From JAADDV01 sp964582875 (GTDB lineage Bacteria; Aquificota; Aquificia; Aquificales; Hydrogenothermaceae), in assembly GCA_964582875.1 (NCBI GenBank), contig CAZOTZ010000064.1, positions 1 through 9,051 on the forward strand: a DNA stretch of 9,051 bases, in the 5' to 3' direction. Positions within the stretch are counted from its first letter, which is position 1. Each line of letters opens with the position of its first letter. A program made the translations under genes and the position numbers. Shown here piece by piece: positions 6,052 through 9,051 of this stretch. The notes below the pieces were generated by a model that did no database searches, had not been told where the DNA came from, and was given only the letters and a program-made list of their open reading frames with translations.

Positions 6052-6891
6052 ATGAAAAAAATTGTATGTGAACTGCCAACAGATTTACTTGATTTATTTG
6101 TTGTTAGCTTAAATGGTTATGGAATAGAAATACTAAACAGAGACGAAAAGATAACAACATTTGCAATATACGCAGAAAATAATGAAGAAGAAACTTTAAA
6201 AGAAACAATATACTCAATATTTGAAGAACTTGGAAACGGGAAAATCATCCTTGAAGAAGAAATAAAGGAAGAAAACTGGGAAGAAAAATGGAAAGAAAAC
6301 TTTAAACCTATAAAAATACCACCATTCGTAATTATCCCTGAATGGGAAGTTTATGAAAAAAAAGACCTTATTCCAATAAAAATAAAAGTAGCACAGGCAT
6401 TTGGGACTGGATTACACGCAACAACACAATTAGTTCTTTCTCTTTTACCTGAATTTATAAAAAATGGCTTTAGTGTCTTAGATATAGGAACAGGAACAGG
6501 TATCCTTGCAATCGCTTCAGCAAAACTTGGAGCTTCAGAGATTTACGCCATAGACATACATGATAAAGCTGTTGAAGAATGCAAAATAAACTCATGGGAA
6601 AACGAAGTTAAAGTGAAATGTGAACAAAAGTCTGTTGAAGAAGTAAAAGGGAGTTATGATGTAGTTCTGGCAAATCTTCAAATAGAAATATTCAGAAAAT
6701 ACTTTAATAAAATAAAACCTCTGTTCAAAAAATATCTGATAGTGTCAGGAATATTCAAAGAAAAAGAAAAAGAAGAACTATTAAAAATAGCTGAAAATCT
6801 AAATTTAAAATTAATACAGGAAGAAAAGAAACCAGAATCTCCAGAAAAACCTGAGGATTTATGGTATGCATTCGTCTTCCAACATAGCTAA
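6052..6891 (+). CDS. prmA: Ribosomal protein L11 methyltransferase PrmA
   Basis: SAM-dependent methyltransferase that methylates lysines and the N-terminus of ribosomal protein L11. At 279 residues it is of normal to slightly short length. The N-terminal substrate-recognition domain (1-65) is followed by the linker NWEEKWKENFKPIKI (75-89), the family motif FGTGLHATT (117-125), the SAM-binding loop VLDIGTGTG (142-150), the acidic end of the second strand AID (166-168), ANLQ (207-210) in place of the more usual ANI-type motif, and SGI (232-234). The start is ATG at 6052, one base after the preceding stop, with AAGGTG overlapping that stop, so translation is coupled. Its own 3' end overlaps deoC by 26 bases. 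The FGTGxHxTT motif makes other methyltransferases unlikely. Confidence 0.93.
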   Translation: MKKIVCELPTDLLDLFVVSLNGYGIEILNRDEKITTFAIYAENNEEETLKETIYSIFEELGNGKIILEEEIKEENWEEKWKENFKPIKIPPFVIIPEWEVYEKKDLIPIKIKVAQAFGTGLHATTQLVLSLLPEFIKNGFSVLDIGTGTGILAIASAKLGASEIYAIDIHDKAVEECKINSWENEVKVKCEQKSVEEVKGSYDVVLANLQIEIFRKYFNKIKPLFKKYLIVSGIFKEKEKEELLKIAENLNLKLIQEEKKPESPEKPEDLWYAFVFQHS

Positions 6892-7522
6892 ATATATAGA
6901 CCATACAAATCTGAAACCATTTGCAAAATACGAAGATATTGAAAAACTATGCAAAGAAGCTATTGAATACGGTTTTTATTCTGTATGTGTTAATCCATTC
7001 TACGTCAGGTTTGCAAAAGAAAATCTAAAAAATACACAGGTAAAGGTATGTTCAGTAGTAGGTTTTCCACTTGGAGCAAACACTCTGAAAACAAAACTAA
7101 CAGAAGCTACCAATGCAAGTTATGATGGTGCAGATGAACTTGATATTGTCTGGAATATAGGAGCTTTTAAATCTGGAAAGTACAATTATGTTGAAGAAGA
7201 ACTGAAAACAATCATCTCATACACAGAGAACTGTGTTCATAAAATAATAGTTGAAACAGCTTACTTAACAGAAGAAGAAAAAATAAAAGCTGTTGAAATT
7301 GTTAAAAACAGTGGGGCTGAATTTATCAAAACATCAACAGGATTTGCCCCAAAAGGAGCAAATATAGCAGATGTAAAGCTCTTTAAAACCGTGTCAGAAG
7401 GAAAACTAAAAGTAAAAGCAGCCGGTGGAATTAGAGATTACAAAACTGCTGTTGAGATGATAAAAGCAGGGGCAGATAGAATAGGTACAAGCCACGCTAT
7501 TGATATTATCAAATCTGCCTGA
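6866..7522 (+). CDS. deoC: Deoxyribose-phosphate aldolase
   Basis: Class I aldolase splitting 2-deoxyribose-5-phosphate into glyceraldehyde-3-phosphate and acetaldehyde in deoxynucleoside breakdown. The 218-residue TIM barrel has IDHTNLKP (11-18), SVVGFPLGAN (63-72), DGADELDIV with active-site D93, FIKTSTGF with the Schiff-base lysine K155, and KAAGGIRD with the proton-relay lysine K184. The phosphate-binding end reads GTSHA where GTSSG is common. GAGGA (6853-6857) eight bases before the ATG supports the start, which lies inside the last codons of prmA in another frame. It is the last gene of the dnaJ unit; no intrinsic terminator is visible after it and a new promoter begins within eight bases. 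The metabolic link to the chaperone genes is not evident. Confidence 0.95.
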   Translation: MHSSSNIAKYIDHTNLKPFAKYEDIEKLCKEAIEYGFYSVCVNPFYVRFAKENLKNTQVKVCSVVGFPLGANTLKTKLTEATNASYDGADELDIVWNIGAFKSGKYNYVEEELKTIISYTENCVHKIIVETAYLTEEEKIKAVEIVKNSGAEFIKTSTGFAPKGANIADVKLFKTVSEGKLKVKAAGGIRDYKTAVEMIKAGADRIGTSHAIDIIKSA

Positions 7523-7529
7523 TTAAGTA

Positions 7530-7558
7530 TTGATACACAGTTATATAGTTTCTATAGT
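7530..7558 (+). promoter_or_regulatory. Promoter of the V4R-domain gene
   Basis: TTGATA (7530-7535) and TATAGT (7553-7558) each match the consensus at 5 of 6 positions with a 17-base spacer. It starts just after the deoC stop and places the transcript start about 25-30 bases before the V4R start codon, suggesting separate control of that gene. Confidence 0.6.
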
Positions 7559-7592
7559 TATCCATATCAGAGTACTTCTTCGGGAGAGAATG

Positions 7593-8093
7593 ATGGAAGG
7601 GAGCAAAAAAAACCTGAAAGAATATCTTGAAACTGAAGGTCTTATATTTCCAAAAGAACCTATAAAAGAGTTTTACTCCCAGATTTTCAAGCTCTCAGGA
7701 TTTGGAATAGGTGGAATTATGAATATATCTGGAAAAAAAGCTGGTTCTGTAGGTGCCAAGATTGTTAAAAAAATGATTGATAATGAAGAAGAGCTTAAAG
7801 ATTTAAATAAAATTTTTTCATATATAAAAGAGTTTTTTGAAAAAACAAATATATGCAAAAACATCACATTCAAAACAAACAATTCAGATATAGAGTTTTT
7901 CATAGAAAACTCTATATTCGCTGAAGCAGTCAGTGGAAGCAAAAAACCTGTATGTATACCCCTAAGTGGTGCTGTTTCTGGCTTCTTAGAAGAAATCACA
8001 GGTGAAAAATGGGAATGCAAAGAAACCTCGTGTATGTCCCAGGGACATGAAAAATGTAGTTTTTCTGTAAAGAGAAAAAAATCCATTTTTTAA
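7593..8093 (+). CDS. Stand-alone V4R (4-vinyl reductase) domain protein
   Basis: A 166-residue protein dominated by a V4R domain, a small-molecule-binding fold also found in BchJ, in the sensor parts of XylR/DmpR-type regulators and related to TRAPP Bet3. Residues 1-30 form a helical lead-in; 31-75 carry the Gly-rich entry (KLSGFGIGGIMNISGKKAG); 76-115 are helical; 119-158 form the signature end, with SGFLEEITGEKW then ECKETSC, G151, C155 and SFSV. C142, C147 and C155 resemble the conserved cysteines of this family that may bind metal. No second domain is present, so this is a stand-alone sensor or adaptor. Start: ATG at 7593 has GGGAG six bases upstream; ATG at 7590 is the alternative, and the in-frame TTG at 7530 would lie within the promoter. 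The ligand is unknown. Confidence 0.8.
   Translation: MEGSKKNLKEYLETEGLIFPKEPIKEFYSQIFKLSGFGIGGIMNISGKKAGSVGAKIVKKMIDNEEELKDLNKIFSYIKEFFEKTNICKNITFKTNNSDIEFFIENSIFAEAVSGSKKPVCIPLSGAVSGFLEEITGEKWECKETSCMSQGHEKCSFSVKRKKSIF
7888..7917. repeat. Perfect 12-bp inverted repeat inside the V4R gene
   Basis: ATATAGAGTTTT (7888-7899) and AAAACTCTATAT (7906-7917) are exact reverse complements with a six-base loop. It lies in the coding region (IEFFIENSIF) and is not followed by a T-run, so a terminator is unlikely. It could be an mRNA hairpin or chance. Confidence 0.7.
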
Positions 8094-8150
8094 TAGCTTA
8101 TTTCTCTTTATTATCTACGTTTAGTTGCTTTTTGATATTATGTCTCTATT

Positions 8151-8177
8151 AAATTTTAGTATAATATACTAAAATTT
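8151..8177. repeat. Perfect 27-bp palindrome upstream of hsp20
   Basis: AAATTTTAGTATA and TATACTAAAATTT (13 bases each) flank one A. It lies 58 bases after the V4R stop and about 62-88 bases upstream of the predicted hsp20 start site. It may be a regulator site, or the hairpin of a terminator for the V4R gene since it runs into six T; with only one G-C pair per stem the latter would be weak in a thermophile. The centre reads TATAAT. Confidence 0.65.
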
Positions 8178-8182
8178 TTTAT

Positions 8183-8204
8183 GTATTTTTTTATAAAAAA
8201 ATAC
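8183..8204. repeat. Perfect 22-bp palindrome abutting the hsp20 -35 box
   Basis: GTATTTTTTTA is followed directly by its exact reverse complement TAAAAAAATAC. The element ends at the base before the proposed -35 box, the position of an A/T-rich UP element or an operator. It is only five bases from the 27-bp palindrome. Confidence 0.65.
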
Positions 8205-8232
8205 TTGCATTTTTTTGTAAAATTCTTATAAT
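8205..8232 (+). promoter_or_regulatory. hsp20: Promoter of hsp20
   Basis: TTGCAT (8205-8210) and a perfect TATAAT (8227-8232) are separated by 16 bases. The transcript would start near 8239. ATAAAACC at 8244-8251, a shortened copy of the 13-mer found before ygfZ and dnaJ, precedes a near-perfect AAGGAGGG ribosome binding site, so strong expression is expected. Confidence 0.65.
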
Positions 8233-8266
8233 AATAAATAGAAATAAAACCAAGGAGGGATTAGCC

Positions 8267-8719
8267 ATGGAAAGAAGAAACGTACCAACAACATTTGTAT
8301 GGAACCCATTCAGAGAATTAGCAAGAATAGAGCAAGAGTTAAATAAAGTTTTCAATGAACTTGTACCTGCAGGAAGAACAGAAGTTCAAGTTCAAACATG
8401 GAACCCAAGAGTAGATATATACGAAAAAGATAACAAACTTGTTATTGAAGCTGAAATACCAGGAGCTAAAAAAGAAGATATAGAAGTAAAAATAAAAGAC
8501 AACGCTGTAATAATTAAAGGTGAAGTGAAAAAAGAAGAAGAGAAAAAAGATGAAAACTACTACAGAAGTGAAAGGTTTTACGGAAAGTTTGAAAGGGTAA
8601 TACCATTACCAGTAGAAGTAAAAACAGAAGAAGCAAAAGCTACATTTGAAAATGGAATATTAAAACTTGAAATACCTAAAGTAACACAAGAAAAAGAAGT
8701 CAAAATAGAAGTTCAATAA
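8267..8719 (+). CDS. hsp20: Small heat-shock protein Hsp20 (alpha-crystallin family)
   Basis: ATP-independent holdase that forms oligomers and keeps heat-damaged proteins refoldable for DnaK/DnaJ. The 150-residue protein has a short N-terminal arm with WNPFRELARIEQELNKVFNE (12-31), an alpha-crystallin domain from NPRVDIYE (about 46) to about 139, and a C-terminal tail. Within the domain are the helix-like AEIPGAKKEDIEV (62-74) and the signature FENGILKLEIPK (127-138). The oligomerisation motif I-x-I/V appears as IEV at 147-149. AAGGAGGG (8253-8259) precedes the ATG at good spacing. It is transcribed alone from a promoter flanked by two long palindromes, and its stop is one base from that of a convergent gene. 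Functionally it complements the dnaJ-hspR unit nearby. Confidence 0.96.
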   Translation: MERRNVPTTFVWNPFRELARIEQELNKVFNELVPAGRTEVQVQTWNPRVDIYEKDNKLVIEAEIPGAKKEDIEVKIKDNAVIIKGEVKKEEEKKDENYYRSERFYGKFERVIPLPVEVKTEEAKATFENGILKLEIPKVTQEKEVKIEVQ

Positions 8720-8720
8720 T

Positions 8721-9035
8721 CTAAGGTTTACAGAATCTACAAGGTTTTAAGCCCTTTCTAAGGGCTTCTTCTCTTGTTTTTACAATAATTTTGTTTTTTA
8801 TTTTTCTGGCAAACTTACAGTCTGGTCTGTGAAACACCTTTCCTCTTTTGCTAAAAACATAAAAACCCTCTCTTTTTTTTATTCTTTTGTGTTTTTTATG
8901 TTTGTTGTATTCAGGAATTTCTACTTTTTTTATAAAAATTCCTTTTCCTGATTTTTCTAAGAAAACCTTTTCCTTTGGATAAGAAAAACAAAAACATATC
9001 AGGAAAGTAAGAAATAACAAAAATATTTTTCGCAT
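8721..9035 (-). CDS. Small exported protein with Ada/nuclease-type His-Cys zinc-binding tail
   Basis: A 104-residue protein with a clear N-terminal signal (RKIFLLFLTFLICFCFS, then YPKE). There is no good lipobox, since C14 and C16 follow Ile and Phe. A Lys/His/Arg-rich linker (about 45-56, KHKKHKRIKKRE) leads to the C-terminal module FYVFSKRGKVFHRPDC, KIKNK, TREEALRKG, KPCRFCKP. H69, C73, C99 and C102 fit the small metal-binding motif seen in the Ada DNA-repair N-terminus and at the ends of some secreted nucleases and competence-related proteins (Y/F-H-x-P-x-C to P-C-x-x-C-x-P with REEA in between). No catalytic domain is present. The basic linker could bind DNA or another polyanion (inference). 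The start is ATG at 9033-9035, two codons after an in-frame stop; the nearest ribosome-binding-like sequence, GGGGG at the window edge, is eleven bases away. Confidence 0.75.
   Translation of the reverse strand: MRKIFLLFLTFLICFCFSYPKEKVFLEKSGKGIFIKKVEIPEYNKHKKHKRIKKREGFYVFSKRGKVFHRPDCKFARKIKNKIIVKTREEALRKGLKPCRFCKP
8749..8781 (+). terminator. Probable hsp20 terminator, inside the opposing gene
   Basis: AAGCCCTT (8749-8756) and AAGGGCTT (8760-8767) form a perfect 8-bp stem with a three-base loop, the most GC-rich hairpin nearby. A pyrimidine stretch follows, then five T at 8777-8781. The T-run starts nine bases after the stem, later than ideal. It lies 30 bases past the hsp20 stop and within the 3' codons of the convergent minus-strand gene. 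Confidence 0.45.
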
Positions 9036-9040
9036 TACTT

Positions 9041-9051
9041 AAAAAGCCCCC
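9041..9051 (-). terminator. Possible half of an intrinsic terminator cut by the window edge
   Basis: On the minus strand the window begins GGGGGC followed by five T, which is the typical right half of a terminator stem with its T-run. The matching GCCCCC would lie just outside. Alternatively GGGGG is the distant ribosome binding site of the small exported protein. The available sequence cannot decide. Confidence 0.3.

Noticed and set aside
7543..7560. Near-tandem repeat TATAGTT spaced nine bases apart after deoC
   Set aside because: Explained by the -10 region of the V4R promoter; two short AT-rich copies are not evidence of a repeat array or iteron.
7673..8086. Minus-strand 137-codon open frame under the V4R gene
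   Set aside because: Shadow frame; the plus-strand protein has a clear V4R signature, a promoter and a ribosome binding site.
8160..8165. TATAAT in the centre of the 27-bp palindrome as a second hsp20 promoter
   Set aside because: The nearest -35-like TTGATA (8132-8137) is 22 bases away, too far for sigma-70 spacing; the TTGCAT-16-TATAAT promoter downstream is better placed.

Overview
The window looks like chromosomal DNA of a thermophilic, chemolithoautotrophic member of the Aquificales, most likely family Hydrogenothermaceae (Sulfurihydrogenibium or Persephonella type). This is inferred from AT-rich DNA, purine-loaded coding strands, heavy use of AGA/AGG Arg and ATA Ile codons, a split class I fumarase next to a lactate-dehydrogenase-like malate dehydrogenase (the reductive TCA arrangement), and a DnaJ gene followed by an HspR-type repressor. 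No rRNA, tRNA, CRISPR array, insertion sequence or phage gene was seen. The DNA is gene-dense; the three largest gaps (1841-2004, 3874-4014, 8094-8266) all hold readable promoters.

Left part, minus strand (1-1840): a two-gene unit reading mdh then fumA. Together they carry oxaloacetate to malate to fumarate (or the reverse). fumA runs off the left edge within a few residues of where the alpha subunit normally ends; the beta subunit should follow outside the window. A consensus-like promoter for mdh lies in 1878-1906, back-to-back with a promoter for the plus-strand unit, with two perfect small palindromes in the shared region.

Middle part, plus strand (2005-7522): first ygfZ (iron-sulfur cluster maintenance), then an isolated flagellar pair, fliJ and a motE/ylxF-like gene that overlap. 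After a C-rich, G-poor tract and a very good sigma-70-type promoter comes a tight five-gene unit: dnaJ, hspR (MerR-family heat-shock repressor), an unrecognised 140-residue gene, prmA (ribosomal protein L11 methyltransferase) and deoC (deoxyribose-phosphate aldolase). Gaps are 15, 14, 1 and -26 bases, so this is probably one transcript mixing protein quality control, ribosome modification and nucleoside catabolism.

Right part (7530-9051): a stand-alone V4R-domain protein with its own promoter and a perfect 12-bp hairpin inside its coding region; then hsp20 (small heat-shock protein), preceded by two long perfect palindromes (27 and 22 bp), the second abutting the -35 box; then a convergent minus-strand gene for a small exported protein with an Ada/nuclease-type His/Cys zinc-binding tail. 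The stop codons of hsp20 and this gene are one base apart, and the only good hairpin for ending hsp20 transcription lies inside the opposing gene.

The most interesting signals are regulatory: the paired palindromes at hsp20, the palindromic divergent mdh/ygfZ promoter, and a promoter/leader block shared by ygfZ and dnaJ (an identical 13-mer before the ribosome binding site plus a 16-of-18 match upstream), with part of the 13-mer also at hsp20. The protein families are mostly familiar. The unknown gene in the dnaJ unit, the V4R protein and the exported zinc protein are the least characterised.
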